Shown here: piece after piece, positions 11,111-24,158 of the stretch
How the letters are laid out: each line of letters starts with the position of its first letter
Position numbering within the stretch: position 1 is the first letter of the stretch
DNA from: Zygnema cylindricum
Lineage: Eukaryota > Streptophyta > Zygnematophyceae > Zygnematales > Zygnemataceae
Reading direction: 5' to 3'
Length of the DNA stretch: 64,000 nucleotides
Assembly: GCA_037447655.1 (NCBI GenBank)
Contig: JBBHKE010001038.1
Location: forward strand, 287,565 to 351,564
The notes under the pieces: model-generated
Seen by the model: the letters and a program-made list of their open reading frames with translations, nothing else
What the model was told of the DNA's origin: nothing
Databases searched by the model: none
Position numbers and translations under genes: made by a program

Positions 11111-12324
11111 CCTGTGCGCAGCAAAAATCGTCTCTGCGATTAGCAATTCCCTTTTATTATGACGGTCGACGTTCGCAAGCGCAGCAAAATTTTAAGCGGT
11201 TGAAACAATATTATGAAAGTCAAAGATGTCCAACCGATTGACCGTCAAATTTATACTCAACGGTACTTTATTTGTACCAATGTGTACTTCAAGCGTACGT
11301 CTTCTGACAAAATGACGTAAGTGACTGTGCGCAACCAAAACAGTCACTGTCATGATCAATTCCCTACTTGAATTGTAGTAAATCAAGTATACAATGTATA
11401 TTGCATACATATATATTACGTATATTTCAAGTAGTATATCAAGTATACAATGTATATTGCATACATATATATTACGTATATTGTAATATCCTAAAATTAA
11501 TGCTTCTTACAGGAATTGTGAGCAACCGCCCTATTTGGCTCATTGGTGGAAAGGGAAAATATTCACAGCGATAGAAGGCTTTCAAGAGTTTAATCTAATT
11601 TGTGCTAAACTTCGATGATAGCCACATGTCTTCTCCACGTGCTCCATCAGGCAAAAAGGTGCTTCAAGCCTAAAAATTCTATGATTTTCATTGTTAAGTT
11701 ATCCAAGTGTTTGGATAGTCCCCATTAGTAAATCCAGTTACATCAATACCAAGTATGACCTTGTGATAATCCTTCCAAGTATTGCCGCATAAAGTTTCCA
11801 TCATTTTCCATCATCAGATAGTATCCCCACCCGTGTGTACAAGCAAAATCTTATACTAGCAAAACATGATTTGGCAGGATGCTAGGTTTTTCCCATGTAT
11901 ACATGACAGTGAAGCTCATAGTGAGGCGAGCTTAGATATAGGCCACAGTCAGATAGCCCCCGTGTCAGTCAAACTAAAAAAATGAAGTGGCACTTGCAAC
12001 AGCCTGCAACTAGATACTGTGACCGATACAGAGTCAATGCTGGAACAGGGTAAACCATAAGAATTCTCTGATAAAAAGCGTGCTCGCATTCAACACTTAG
12101 CTCATCTATACAAAATCGAAAGCCTGGAATAAAATAACTTCGGGCGTCATTTACAATACCCCAGTGTAGACAACGCCAGTTATCCTCAACATACGGTTTC
12201 AGTTCATGAAGTGTTCACCTAACTCTATCCTCCAAGACCATAATAGATATAGACTCCGGCCGATCTCCTCTGCTACTAAAACACAAAGGGAACCCAAAAA
12301 AACATAGTTTAAATATCATTCATC
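11111..12324. repeat. repeat debris, then intergenic sequence downstream of ispF
   Basis: 11115-11260 repeats blocks of the 8.9-9.1 kb foldback element (the GACGGTCGACGTTCGCAAGC segment). 11382-11480 holds a 56-bp direct duplication (ATCAAGTATACAATGTATAT at 11382 and 11438). From 11481 to 12324 I see no gene; this side is the 3' flank of ispF. Confidence 0.55.
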
Positions 12325-15300
12325 CTATTTGCGGATGAGCAGGACAACTGTATGACAGGCGACGCTGCGATTCTCCCCGAGGCTGTCCACTTTCTCGTGT
12401 GTCTTTGCCTTTACATTGATAACTTCCGGCGATGCTTGGAGAAGCTCACACAGATTGGCAATAATGGCTGGCTTGTGAGGACTTAATTTAGGGCGTTGCA
12501 AAATTATTGTTGCATCTAAATTCCCTATGCTGTACCCTTTTTCCTGCATGCGCTTTACCTGCAAAACAGGTTTCCAATACCTTCCATGTCAGTCACAGGC
12601 AAATTTCCTCACATGATATCCAGCAGAAATTCTCTTAAGAAGGCTTTGAGTCAAGTTACGAGAGGGTGATTGCATAGCGGGTCTCTCTCGCGAGCTACTC
12701 AAGAAAGGACAAAAACAGACACACTGCTATTTGACAACACCGTGAATAGCTAATAGCGTTAATACACCAATTCCGTCCCAGTTCTTTGCTCTCTGCACCC
12801 AAAATAGCATCAATAATACTAATCTTTTTTTTCTTAACGTGTGGTCAACGTGTGGTCCACAATCGTCCACAACAATGGCACTGCAAACAAAATTATCAAC
12901 ACTAAACAGTCCTCGTACTGATTATTTCTACGCCAATAGCAATCCACAGTGTAGCTTTCCTGAAAGAAAATCGATAAGAGACCGTCTGTGCACTCACTGC
13001 TTCTCTCATGAATACATGCGAGGCAGCGCCTTTCCATTTGGGATCATTGTCGGGGAACAGTTGACCAATATCCGGAAGGCTCAATGCACCCAGAATAGCG
13101 TCGACTACACAGTGCATCAGCACATCACCTGGAAACGCCCACGCCACACAGACATGTTCTTCAATAAGCTTTACTGTAAGGTGAGATAACAAAGCGCCAT
13201 TTTTTTCTTCGGCGCTTCTTCCTTGCATCAGACTAATAAATCTCAACTAACTGGGCGTGAGAAAAGGTTTCGGACTTGTATCCTTTCTGAATAAGTTTTG
13301 CCTGCAAAGTCCACAGAGCCATACCCATAAGACCTAAGACTTTATTCAGCTTTGAGTTGTCATACCTTCACAGACAAATAATACCAAACATTGAAAGTCT
13401 TTTCTCCCTCTTCAAACAACAAATTCACCAGCCCTGTCAACCGTTTTGTGAAAGATAACTGGAAAGCCCACAATTTCCATTATTTTTTGACCAACTTAAC
13501 ATCACCCTCTTGAACTTCAACTTCCTTGACATCGCCAAAATATTCGGAAAGTATACCTTTACCATCAGAAATGCATGAATTGTATCAAACAAAACAGCGA
13601 TAACCGTAAAGTTTACTGCGCGTCATGTAACATATACTTACACTCATATGCCAAACCACCCATCGCTTAGATAGTGTTAACAACACTAATTCGGTTGCAT
13701 CTAATTGGTCGAAAACCGTAAAACAGTGTTAATAAAACTATTTAAAGACTGGCATTAAATCATTCAAGTCCCTTTGCCCTGAATTAGTATTACTGATACT
13801 AATTTCGAGTTAATTCTAATTCCTTTACACTAATAGCGATGGACCTCAATGTTTCATCAATGAGAGGAAAGGACCCATGTGTGTGCTACCAGTCATTCAA
13901 ATTATTTCATTAAAAAAAAACACTACAAGGTCACCATAATCGGGTTTCGGGACACTCAAGACATGGGCGCCTAGCGACGGCGACCTTGGGAGAGGTGGCA
14001 CATTTCCCTCACGTGCCCGACACTCTCGGCAAGACATCGTATGTTGACTACTATCCCACAGGAACTCAGAGATTAAGTCAGAAACTGGCGTAGTAGGTTA
14101 GGATAGATGCAGGCAAGATGTACGGTGGATAACAGCTAAACCCTGTATCGTATGGTGGTTACGGAAATTGCTATATGAGATTAAATAGGCACCAAGGACT
14201 TGGTACTGAAGCAGCAGAAGGTGTTGACAGGCTTTGGCTTTGTAAGGTTTGTGTCAGATTGAGGACTTTACGTGAAAGGTGAAGGTGAAGACCAGGTTAT
14301 CTTTTCATATTATGAGGATAATTTTATGATGGTGTCGGGACAATTTCAAACAGATTAACAAACTGAAGATTTATTTAGATAAGCACTTTAGAGTTAAGGA
14401 TATGGGAGAAGCTAGATACATTTTGGGAATTTGAGGTATTAAAAGATATGGTCAGGAGTATCAAGCTTAGTCAAGAGCAGTATTATGCGGTGTTTGCTAC
14501 ATTCTCTATGGCAGATGCTAACTCAGGACAGGTACTAGACGTGTTGAGCAAAAACGCACACTGCCCACTGCTATCAGAGATAATAACTCTACTTCCAGGT
14601 AGTGTTTTTTTGACCCGATATCATAAATTAGTGTTGACATTGAAGCAAGTAGATCACAATAAGCCACGTTGCAAAACTTAACTCAGTCTAGTTAATCCTA
14701 ATAAAGTATAAACGCTAACAATTCTCGAACTCCAAAGTGATGGGCGGTGTACCATCCGAGTGGGCTTCACATCCGCGGTCGTGAGGGATATTTACTCCTC
14801 CAATGATGAGAGGGAGACCGGGTTCCAAGCGGTGTAAATCGAATCCATGGCCAACCCTAAATGGCAAAACAGATGTGTTCGATGAGGATGCCTCCTTCTC
14901 TTGCTTCTCAACATCGGCCAAAATAGCATTTTGACACGCAGTTTGTCTGCATGGAAGTTTCCTGAGAAAATAAACAAAAAAAATCCGGGACCATTTTTTA
15001 GAGAGAAGCGTTAACAGTATTTATCGTATCAACTGATTGTCTCCACATAAGGAGTAAAGTATAGGTTCGCCAAAGTGATTCCAAACAAATACAAGATAAC
15101 AACAATGCAAGTACGCAGTGAAAGAGGAATGTGAAACGCCGTTACGCATTAGTTGCCACGTGTACAATATCCCTTTCCGCATGATACACTGAAAATAGGC
15201 TAAAATTGTAAAATGTGGCAACGGCAAGCTTTTCCTGGATTAATAAATTTGGACATATAAAGAAAGAATTATAACAATGTATAGAAACTAGAAGATTTGC

Positions 15301-15682
15301 CTATGTTTTAAAAACAGGTCACGACAAGAGGCTAAAAGTAAGAGTCAATAAATGCAAGGACAAACGATCCATTCAAAATAGGTGTCCATAACTGCTTATA
15401 CGAAGTTATAAAAGAAATAGCAGAAAGGATAAAGGGTAAGAAAAATCATAAGCTCGTGTGCATGCAAAAAAAAATAAAAACAGAGGAAAACTCCCTTCAC
15501 CTGAAACTGTCTTCGACCTTGTAAGAAACTGAATTAACTTTCGCACTAGTTCCAGCGAAAAAGGTGCTATGGAAAGAAAGGCGAGGAGACGCATTAAAAC
15601 AAGGACGGGATTCCGAAGCTCGAGAAGCCTCGACGACAGTTGCAGGATAGTTGCAGATTGGAGAAGCCACGAAGGAAGCCAT
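12325..15682 (-). CDS. ispF: 2-C-methyl-D-erythritol 2,4-cyclodiphosphate synthase, plastid precursor
   Basis: IspF closes CDP-ME-2-phosphate to ME-2,4-cyclodiphosphate with release of CMP in the plastid MEP pathway. Four exons join in frame: 15682-15501, 14961-14753, 13128-12998, 12558-12325 (251 codons plus TAG). All introns are GT-AG. The first ATG after an upstream in-frame TGA is at 15682; residues 1 to about 94 are Ser/Ala-rich at the start and fit a chloroplast transit peptide. The mature part begins at [10 protein letters not shown] with metal ligands D102, H104 and H136 (HSDGD...MH), at the usual 34-residue D-to-H spacing. [10 protein letters not shown] and the C-terminal [10 protein letters not shown] and [15 protein letters not shown] blocks are intact. 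Intron 2 (1.6 kb) holds a copia relic and a MITE remnant. The divergent neighbour begins 705 bp upstream. Very confident. Confidence 0.96.
13668..13850. mobile_element. degenerate TA-flanked MITE remnant in ispF intron 2
   Basis: Inverted pieces of the ATTAGTGTT / CACTAATAGCGATGG type that mark the CACCGCGAATCG MITE family are present, but the termini are eroded. A shorter similar piece lies in intron 3 near 12750-12830. Confidence 0.45.
14188..14500 (+). pseudogene. copia reverse-transcriptase relic inside ispF intron 2
   Basis: The segment parallels the 2480-2780 part of the copia element: [30 protein letters not shown] and IKLSQEQY match the same blocks there. It has stops and frame changes and the YVDD box is degraded to YEDN. 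It lies antisense to ispF. No LTRs are visible, so it is an old fragment. Confidence 0.8.
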
Positions 15683-16387
15683 AGTGGCCACAGCTGAACT
15701 GAAGCAGCATCATGAATCACTATTAGGGTTAAAAACACCGATAATGCGCCAGTTTTTTTCCGCCTCTCGCAAAGCTGAACGGAGTAATGATAAAGCAACA
15801 AATCGTACATTTCCGTAACCAGCTGAAAACACTCAAGTTCAAAGTATGGATAGTTTTGCGCACGAATGCTGTAGTACTGTAATTTTACTGTAATTCGTAT
15901 GGCATATCCGCACGTTTTAGAAAAATCCGCATGTTTGGAATTTATCGTATGAGAGTTTAACATTTTATTATAACTTTACTAAAGTCTAAACTATGATAGT
16001 CACGTTGTTCATTATTAGCCATTTAAATATATAGTGTTGCTAAAACTAATTTATGTTTCTTTCGAAATATTAGTCACTCGAAATAAAGTGATTAATCCTA
16101 ATAACGATGGTTTAGTTCAAAAGTGCAAAAACGTGGGGAAATGCAGTATATGGCTGCCCTTTTTGGCTTTTTCTTCTATTTTTGACATATAATACGCGTA
16201 CAGTATGGGTCATCCACATAGCGTTTCCATACCTTTCGCACATTAAAACTACAGTATAGTACTATACTCCAGAAGCTTTGTGCTATTCATGGATAAAAAT
16301 TTTCATTTCCTTCTCTCCTATGTTGTTCTCCCACGGCTAGCATAGCTGCTGCCAATTCTGCTTCCTTGCTCTCGCTAGGAAGCCGCC
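15683..16387. promoter_or_regulatory. divergent promoter region between ispF and the UBE2O-like gene
   Basis: The two start codons face away from each other across 705 bp, so both promoters and 5' leaders must fit here. A MITE-like scrap (ACTAATTTATG ... CCTAATAACGATGG, about 16030-16110) lies inside. I see no unambiguous TATA box or miR399-type site; regulatory content is inferred from layout only. Confidence 0.6.
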
Positions 16388-19300
16388 ATGAATTCTCTCA
16401 CTAGAAATCAAAAATCAGCAGCTATTTTTTCTGAAGATGTTGTTGTCAATGCTAACAACAATTCTGTCATCGGCTATGTCTCTCGTGTGGCAGGAGAGAG
16501 CGATAGTGAAGATGACGGCGATGAACTTGAGGGTCGTCAAGTACAGGACGGCCATGCTAGAGTTCGCTGGCTAAATTTTCCTGCAGAAACTACAGAGAAA
16601 TTGACATCTCTTGTTGTCATAGATCGTGCTTTTCTTCACGGAAATATTGTAGCGAAAGCAAGCGATCCTCTTGGACAAACAGGAATGGTAATTTCTGTGG
16701 AAATGAAGGCAGATTTACAGCATCCTTCAGGGAAGAAAATGCTCGGAGTGGATACAAAGATTCTAAGACAGCCCCGAGACATCATCCACGGACGCTATGT
16801 CGTCAAAGGCATATGGTTAGGTCGTGTGGAAAATGTGGTTGATGATGTCACTGTCGTATTTGATGACGGTTCCAAATGCAAGTGTGAGAGAGTGAATCCT
16901 GAACATTTACTTCCTGTCAGAGAAACTGCGACCGATATTGATGCTGAATGTATGTATTATCCTGGACAGAGAGTACGAGCTTCGAATTCTCGTTTCTTTA
17001 GAGGAGCTAAGTGGTTAAAAGGTAGCTGGCAATCATCATATCATGAAGCCACAGTTTTAGAAGTGGAGGCTGGAACTGTTTCTGTATTTTGGATGTGTAC
17101 TGGAAGTGGTGCCAGTGTAGATGAACAAAGCTCAGATACGGCACCTCCTAATGACGTGGAAGGGAAAGAGTTAATTCTCCTTGACAGATTTTGTCACACA
17201 AGTTGGCAGGTAGGGGATTACACTCTGCCTCCTCCTGGATGGCTTGACGAGGTTCAGAAAGGAGAAGAAGGGACAGAGGGAGAGGGAGGCGGGGGTGATA
17301 GGAGTACTTGCGGAGCTGGAGAAGTAGAAGGGGTGGGAGGAGGTGGAGGGGTCAAGGAGGCTCCTGCGAGTCAGCCCATGCCCGTCTGTATCAATTCTGG
17401 TTGTTCTGGAAGCCATGGCAACGGGCGTTGTGCAACAAGTGGGGAGACAGGAGGGTATGGGCAACGGAGGAGGCGAAAAAAACCGGATGTGACCATGAGG
17501 AGGAGAGTAGGGAGGAAAGACGAGAATTGGGAATATGCGTTACAGGTTGTGAGAACTCGAACAAAAGTAGATGTTCTTTGGCAGGACGGGACAGTGGATC
17601 GTGACATAAATACCTGCGATTTGTTTCATGTGCCTCATGTTGGAGACCATGACTTTTGGCCCGAGGAATATGTGGTGGAGAGAAGCCAGGAAGTTGGAGT
17701 GGAGGAGAACGATGGGGGACAGAAGAGAAAGCTTGGCATAGTTAGGAGCGTGAATGCGAAGCAAAGGACAGCGGTAGTGCAGTGGTTAGAGCCTCTATCT
17801 GCTGATAAGAGTGAAGGCTATAAAAAGGTTGGCGAGGAGGAGAGAGTGTCTGTTTATGAACTAGCAGCTGACGATGACTATACTTATATTCTTGGTGAAG
17901 TGGTAATTCGTTTGCCCCAATCGTCTGATAAGAAAGAACCCGTTCCAGTTCCAGCTCCCGTTAGTATGATGTCCGAGGATTATAAGGAAGGCTTGTTGTT
18001 GTCTTCTTCGGATGATTGCAAAAAGGAAGCTGGTAGATCAGATTCTGTTGGTCAACCAAGTGCGGAATTCAGAAATGGGGATGACGTTCCGGGAAAGATA
18101 TGTGAATCAGGGAATAGTGTGGAGAGGAAAGATCTGTGGTGGGTGGGAGAGGTAACTGGGCTTGAAGACGGCCAGGTTGAGGTGGCATGGGCGGACGGAA
18201 CAACGTCAAAGGTAGGCATATACTGTAAAAGATTTTTCCCACAGACATTAGATTAAATGGCCGTGGTATGCATGAATGAATTTGATATGCGTTGGTTAAG
18301 GTATCTTGTTCCACAGGATGGGTTTAGCGGGTTTAGCACTGTTATTATTTAGCTGGTTTTTATTTGTTAATGGTGTTTGTACTTTTAGTTAGCCTCCGAT
18401 GACTAACTGAAGCAGCCATTCACTTCTGAAAACTTGTCTTTTTGTATTTAATTTGTGGAACAAGCCAATTTGTATGAGAGAATTGGTTTTACAATGTTAT
18501 CTCGTTTCTGCCCTTACTCAGGTGGGACCGCAATCCCTTTATGTCATCAGCCGAGACGACGATTCGGACGATGATGATGACGGGGATTCAGATGGCGCCA
18601 GCTGGGAGACCGTGAGCGACTCTGGAGACGAGCCAGAGGTATGTTTTCTAATGTGTGCTCCTTTAATTTGGCCTTGGAAAATCAATGTCTGACAATCGTT
18701 TTATTTGGAGATGAGAGCAGTATTCTTCCAACTTTTCTAGGGAAGTGGACCATTTTGGACGCCATGCATTAAGTTCATATTACTTCATACATTCTATTCT
18801 TTTGTTTTAGAAAAGGGCGTAAGAACTGAAAAAATTCTTCTGTGATGCCGGTATTTAAGGATGTCACTTTAAGATCATCAAATTTGCTCTTCAGTTTCTG
18901 TTTTCAAAGTTTTTTTCTGGCAATGCAACCTTCAAGATGCACTTTCAAAGATTGACTCTGTTGCAATGTGTACAAATAGGTATGTAAACGATTGTGAAAG
19001 TGGAAAACTAGCTAGATTCTGTAATTCCCCTGTGGAGAGGAAATTAAGCATTTTATTGTGCTTGTCATGAAGTACTCATTGTGGATTCATTACTGGCTAC
19101 AGAGTGTTGATCCTGTATCCATGTTTCGGAGAAATGAACCATCGGGAGAGAAGCACGAGGAAGGTCAGGAAGAGGCCGCAGGTCAGCCTGGAAAACCTGA
19201 AAGTCATACGGCTGTTGTTAATGAGGAAACAGCAGGCAAGCCAGCCAATGGAACGGCAAGAGGAGCTTTGGCCCTTCCTAGGGCAGCCATAGGACTTGTT

Positions 19301-21254
19301 TCCAGGATAGCAGCTGGTCTTTTTCCATTTAGAGTGCCAGACAGGAGGGAAGAGATTCCGGGCTTGTCAGGAGAGAATGAGAGACTATCTGCAGCAAAAG
19401 ATTCATTGCCAATGGGGTACGATAGCTCAAAATCAACACTTTCCTCAAGTGCATCTAGGAGAGATGCTTTAGAGAAACCTAGTCCGGACGCTGGAAAGGT
19501 TTCGATCAAACGGGTGACAGAGAGTGACAAATCTTCACCTGACACAGTACAAGTCGACAGGTCTGGGTTTGACCAAACGGAGGATAATGTTGAGGGAAAA
19601 ACAGGCATGGGCTGTTCTGATAGTGATTACAGAAATGTACCGTCATCAGCAGTAAGCAGTGAGGGGCGGAGCACGCCTAGTAGGGCAAGTGGTTCTGAAA
19701 TGGAAGAAGAGTCGGGGACAGCTTTAAATGATGAGGTTATGGAAAGTTGTCCCTCGGAGCAAGAAGCATGTGCTGAGTTTCCTGAACGTGTGAATGGACA
19801 TGGTGAAGCTATGGTCGACCTGGGATTCAAAAGATTCGAGTGTGTCAAGGACTGTTCTGACCATCATTACTTTGCAGAAAGTGGACAAGCAACCAGTAGG
19901 AATTGGGCCAAGGCCGTACAACAGGAATGGAGCATGCTCCAGAAGGGCCTTCCAGATTCTATATGGGTTCGGGTTTATGAAGAACGCATGGATCTCCTGA
20001 GAGTTGCCATGGCTGGAGCTCCAGGAACTCCATATCACGACAATTTGTTTCTCTTTGACCTCTGGTTGCAACCAGATTTTCCAAACGTTCCACCTGTTGC
20101 CTACTACCATTCCTGGGGCTTTCGTCTAAACCCAAATTTATACGAAAGTGGCAAAGTGTGCCTCAGTTTACTTAACACGTGGTCTGGACGGGACACAGAG
20201 ATGTGGCATCCTGGTTCATCCACCCTGTTGCAGGTCAGAAGTAACTACTCACTCATTTGCCATTAGGCCAGGGATGTTCGTTAGTTTTCCCAAGTTTGGT
20301 AGTCCAGCTTCATCGCAACCGATAAATGTCGATATTGCGAAACTTCAAATTTGCAATTGTTCCATAAGCATGCCTAACTTTGTTACTGCATTTCACTGCA
20401 TTTCAGAATATGGAGTGTATGACCAAAAGTTTTGCAATAGTTGTGACCTTATTTGTTTCTTTAGAGTTGGCTTGAATGTTTTGTCGTGTCAGTAGAATTC
20501 GATTTGCTTTGCTGGCCAATATTTTGATATATTTCACAGGACAAAATCTGTCTTTTATGGAAAATCGCTTATGCTTAATTGAAGTCCAAATTCAGTGCTC
20601 TTTGCTTCAGCTCCATCCATCCCATTCCCATGGTTTCTCTTTTTGTCTTCTTTTGTTTCTCTGTGTTTAGTTCAGAGTTCAAAGTCTCCCTTTGTAATCA
20701 TTAATTTAAACCTCGTGTTTGCCTATGCCGTCAGTCTTTTCCCGAAAACAAAGTAGTGACCTTATTGTGTTGAGACCTTTGTTTTTGTACCGTTTTTGTT
20801 ACAGGTACTTGTGTCTATCCAAGGACTTGTGCTTGTACCAAAGCCATATTTCAATGAAGCTGGATTCGATCGACAGATAGGAACAGGAGAAGGAGAGAAA
20901 AACTCCATAGACTACAATGAGAGTGCCTTCTTACTATCATGTAAGTCAATGCTTCAGTTAATACGACGACCTCCCAAACACTTTGAGAATTTGATTTATG
21001 CTCATTTTCGCTCACGTGGACCACATATTTTAGCTGCGTGTGAGGCTTATATTAATGGAGCGAGAGTAGGTTCATTGGGGAGAGAGGGAGAGAGGAAACT
21101 GGATGGGGAATCGGGTGAGAATAGCTCCGAAGCTTTGGAAGGAGAGATAGCGAGGCAAGGGAGCTCGGAAGGGTTCAAGCTTATGTTAGGAAAGATTGTT
21201 CCAAAATTGGAGGAGGAGTGTACAAAATTGAGGTTGAAAAAGGAAGTGAAATAA
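16388..21254 (+). CDS. UBE2O: UBE2O/PHO2-class ubiquitin-conjugating enzyme (E2/E3 hybrid)
   Basis: Large E2 of the UBE2O family (plant UBC23/PHO2-UBC24 relatives), which can transfer ubiquitin without a separate E3; plant PHO2 turns over phosphate transporters. Exons 16388-18211, 18522-18638, 19103-20233 and 20805-21254 join in frame to 1173 residues, with GT-AG introns; ATG follows AAGCCGCC. The N-terminal half has beta-rich conserved blocks (VRWLNFP near 56, VVFDDGSKC near 157, DVLWQDGTVDRD near 393, VEVAWADGTTSK at 597-608). An acidic DDDSDDDDDGDSDG stretch follows in exon 2. The UBC fold spans about 910-1110: YHDNLFLFDL, NPN in place of HPN, then catalytic C1000 in GKVCLSLL, as in this family. 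Longer than PHO2 and near UBC23/UBE2O in length. Substrate unknown; the UBC23 versus PHO2 assignment is inference. Confidence 0.95.
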
Positions 21255-22138
21255 AAAATGTTGTCGGTTTGAATAAATTACGACTTTTTGTATCTGCTAC
21301 GATTCTTCCAGTAATGTCAGAGAAATTTGACACTGCTGGAAAACTTAGTTCTCCGGTACATTTTTTCTTATGCATTGCCGGTTTTATAATCTAGAGGTGC
21401 AAAAAAGGGTATTAAGTTTTTCCACGTCGTGGTATTTTGTTAGTCTTTTTGAATCTTTAACTGAGTGTAACTCGTAGTGCTTTTTTTTGTCATTGACATG
21501 TACATTGTTGTTAGGCTTTGTTTAGAAACTTTTTAATAACCCTTGTAAGACGCATCCAGAGGCTTTGTATTATGCTAGATTATACTGGGTAAATCCAGTA
21601 AATCGAGTAAATCCTGTAAACCCGGCTGTTTCAATACCAGATTTGTCTTGAGGAGGTAGATTTTGGCATCTTGTGTGTAATGTGCATTTCTGATCGCTAT
21701 GGAAACCTGATACTTCAATGTCATGTGCGATACAGCTATGGGTTTTTGTGTAATATATGAATATACATTTGGAGGATAAATGACATTTATTACTCGATGG
21801 TCCAAACATCCAAGTTTAAAAAAATATATGTAGCTTTTTTTTGGCCTTGTTAAAACTTTTTGAGTAGTTATAAGCTTTGTGATACACAACAAGCTTCAAA
21901 CTTTGTGACGTGGTTGGTAGAGAATTACTCTGGTTTCTTGAACAACATCCGCTTTCATTAATGTGTGCACACTTTAGTTGAGATTTTTGTAGTTTTGGCG
22001 TTTTGTTTTATTGACAGTTTATTGCTGGCATGATTTTATTTCTTCATTGATACGACAATGATGATGATGATCAGTTTGACAACTGCTAATTCAATCAGAC
22101 ATTCCATTCTCTTTCAGTCATGATTTTTGCTTAGATAG
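21255..22138. other. 3' flank of the UBE2O-like gene, nothing else recognised
   Basis: AT-rich sequence with poly-T runs. Near 21590-21625 a 9-bp unit (GTAAATCCA) is repeated four times with variation. No gene signal. Confidence 0.5.
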
Positions 22139-22341
22139 TACACCGCGAATCGTTATTAGACTATAGAAATTATTAGAGTAAAGAAAAAATTTGCGTCATT
22201 CATTCTAATTTAGTGCCAGGAGACGTGGCAGATTATGGTCCACGTCCTTAAATAGTGTAATTTGTTCTATTTAAGGTATCAATGACAAAATTTTGGGGTG
22301 CCGATATAGAGTACATAAGGCTAATAACGATTCATGGTGTA
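22139..22341. mobile_element. 203-bp MITE, CACCGCGAATCG family
   Basis: Left end TACACCGCGAATCGTTATTA, right end TAATAACGATTCATGGTGTA, giving imperfect terminal inverted repeats bounded by TA. Noncoding. Confidence 0.8.
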
Positions 22342-22365
22342 CTGTACTGTACTGAACTGTGCAGA

Positions 22366-22587
22366 ACACCAAATATCGCTATTAGTGTTAATGTTTTTTT
22401 TGCCAGTTAAAACATATTTTCTCCGTACACATTTGTCCTATTTTACAAATTAAAGATTGCCAATCGGAGGATGAGAATCATACCTTTCAATCGCATCCGT
22501 CACATTCAAAAATCCGACAAGTGTGTACGGCAAAAATAAGTTTTAAGAGCCAAAAAAACCATTAACGCTAATAGCGATTCACGCTCT
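22366..22587. mobile_element. MITE related to the CACCGCGAATCG family
   Basis: Ends carry ATCGCTATTAGTGTTAATG and the inverse CATTAACGCTAATAGCGATT in degraded form, continuing into long AT-rich inverted arms (TTTTTTTTGCCAGTTAAAAC against GTTTTAAGAGCCAAAAAAAC-like sequence). The internal CTCCGTACACATTTGTCC block recurs at 33594-33612. Confidence 0.65.
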
Positions 22588-23947
22588 GCAGTACATAACT
22601 GTACTCCATGGCTCCTACATGACCGTATGTTTAGAGTTTATTTTATATGTTTTTGTTTTTGTTTTACTAAAAAAACAACCCTAAACACAAAATCCTATTT
22701 CACATACCCCATCCCAAGTGGCGTCGAATGCCCTCGCGAGGTGTCGAAGGTCCCACAAATGTATGAAGGCTTGTTCGATACCCATACTATGTTATCCTGT
22801 GATTTAGTATGATACCAGTTTTTTGTATAATCATTACCAGAGAAAAATAAAAGTGAACGCATCGGTCGACATGTGACTTGGAGCTTGACACATTTATGCA
22901 CCGCGTTGTACTGTTTCGGTCCAACTAAATTATTCACACGTGTGTCGAAAGGTCAGCCTCTCGTTGCAACAAGGAACGCCTAAAGAGTTCAAAATTTCCC
23001 CAAACGGTTTAAAATTATACAGCGTCATGACTTCATAAGAAAATAAATATAAAATATATTTCCAAAAAACGCGATGGTAATACCATCAAAGCACCAAAGA
23101 TGATTTTCACTAAAAATAATTGATGTCCAACAACGTTAAAATACCAAAATCCCAAAGGACCAAAAATATAACAAATTGCTTGAAAATCTTAAAAGAAAAG
23201 AGGTAAAGCAAGTACAACAAAACTAAACTATTAAAACCCTGCAACTTACCATAGACACTAAAGCCTCAAACTACGCCCAACTGAAGATCAAAACTATATG
23301 AGCGTCAAGTGGCGCAGGGGGTAAGTCTCGCAATCCTCGACCATCACTCACCATTGTGCTTTGTCGGATAAAGGCCGAATCTTGGGAACGTTGAAGGGCG
23401 ATAGAGATGCGTTGGTGGTAGAAAGCCAACATGAGAGAGGGAGAAGGGATGCCAAACCCTCTCACTTCAAAATATTGTCGAGCGCAGTCGCGCAAAAAAT
23501 TGTTGAAAGACGAGCCCAAGGTCCCAAATATCTGCAAAGCAAATGGTGTGAAAAAATCAGCTATATCTTGGTGCGCCTAGTCACGTTCTTTTGAAGCCGC
23601 TCCATCCCGAGCCGCAACACCATTATGACATGCTGCGCGTGAGGAAACATGGGATCCTGTAGGGTCCGTGCCGACTACGTCCTCCAATGTTCTCGCCGCG
23701 CCATGTAGAAAAACTGGATCCACACGATGACCCCGTGTACCCCTAGATGGCATCGCTTCCCTATGATGACATTTTATCTTTTATATCATTCGAGCTTTCG
23801 TACAACTCATTTAATTGTGCCACAATAAATTAAAGTATAGTGTTGTACTGGATTGCGTTGTGGTACTATACTTGAAATATTTGACTGCATTTGTACTGTA
23901 TTGTACCATCGTGCTACGTTTGTTAGTTCGTACATTTTGATATATAC
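22588..23947. other. intergenic; possible tRNA-derived fragment near 23.3 kb
   Basis: No gene is recognised. 23296-23390 contains TGGCGCAGGGGG, close to a tRNA A box, with GGCCGAATCTTGG about 70 bases on, a weak B-box match. It does not fold convincingly as a tRNA by eye, so at most a SINE remnant is suggested. Confidence 0.35.
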
Positions 23948-24158
23948 TAAGCGTGAATCGCTATTAGCGTTAATCATGCGAATTTGGCGCCCCTAAGTTT
24001 TACCCTAATTATTAAATAGATTGATTAAAAAAACCCTAAAAAACAAATCAGGGTTACTGATTTCCTTGAAAATCCCCATATTTCCCAATTAGCGGTAATC
24101 ACGCTACATGTTCGTTAACACTAAACATATGTTAACGCTAATAGCGTTTCGCGGTGTA
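23948..24158. mobile_element. MITE, CACCGCGAATCG family
   Basis: Left end AGCGTGAATCGCTATTAGCG and right end CGCTAATAGCGTTTCGCGGT form terminal inverted repeats about 210 bp apart. Noncoding, AT-rich interior. Confidence 0.7.

Noticed and set aside
15406-15963. 185-codon minus-strand frame overlapping the ispF start
   Set aside because: It is in a different frame from ispF exon 1, runs through its 5' leader and intron 1, and has no domain.
19204-20110. Minus-strand frames of 134 and 128 codons
   Set aside because: They are shadows of UBE2O-like exon 3.
23296-23390. tRNA gene
   Set aside because: A good A-box match but only a poor B box and no convincing acceptor stem; kept only as a possible SINE remnant.
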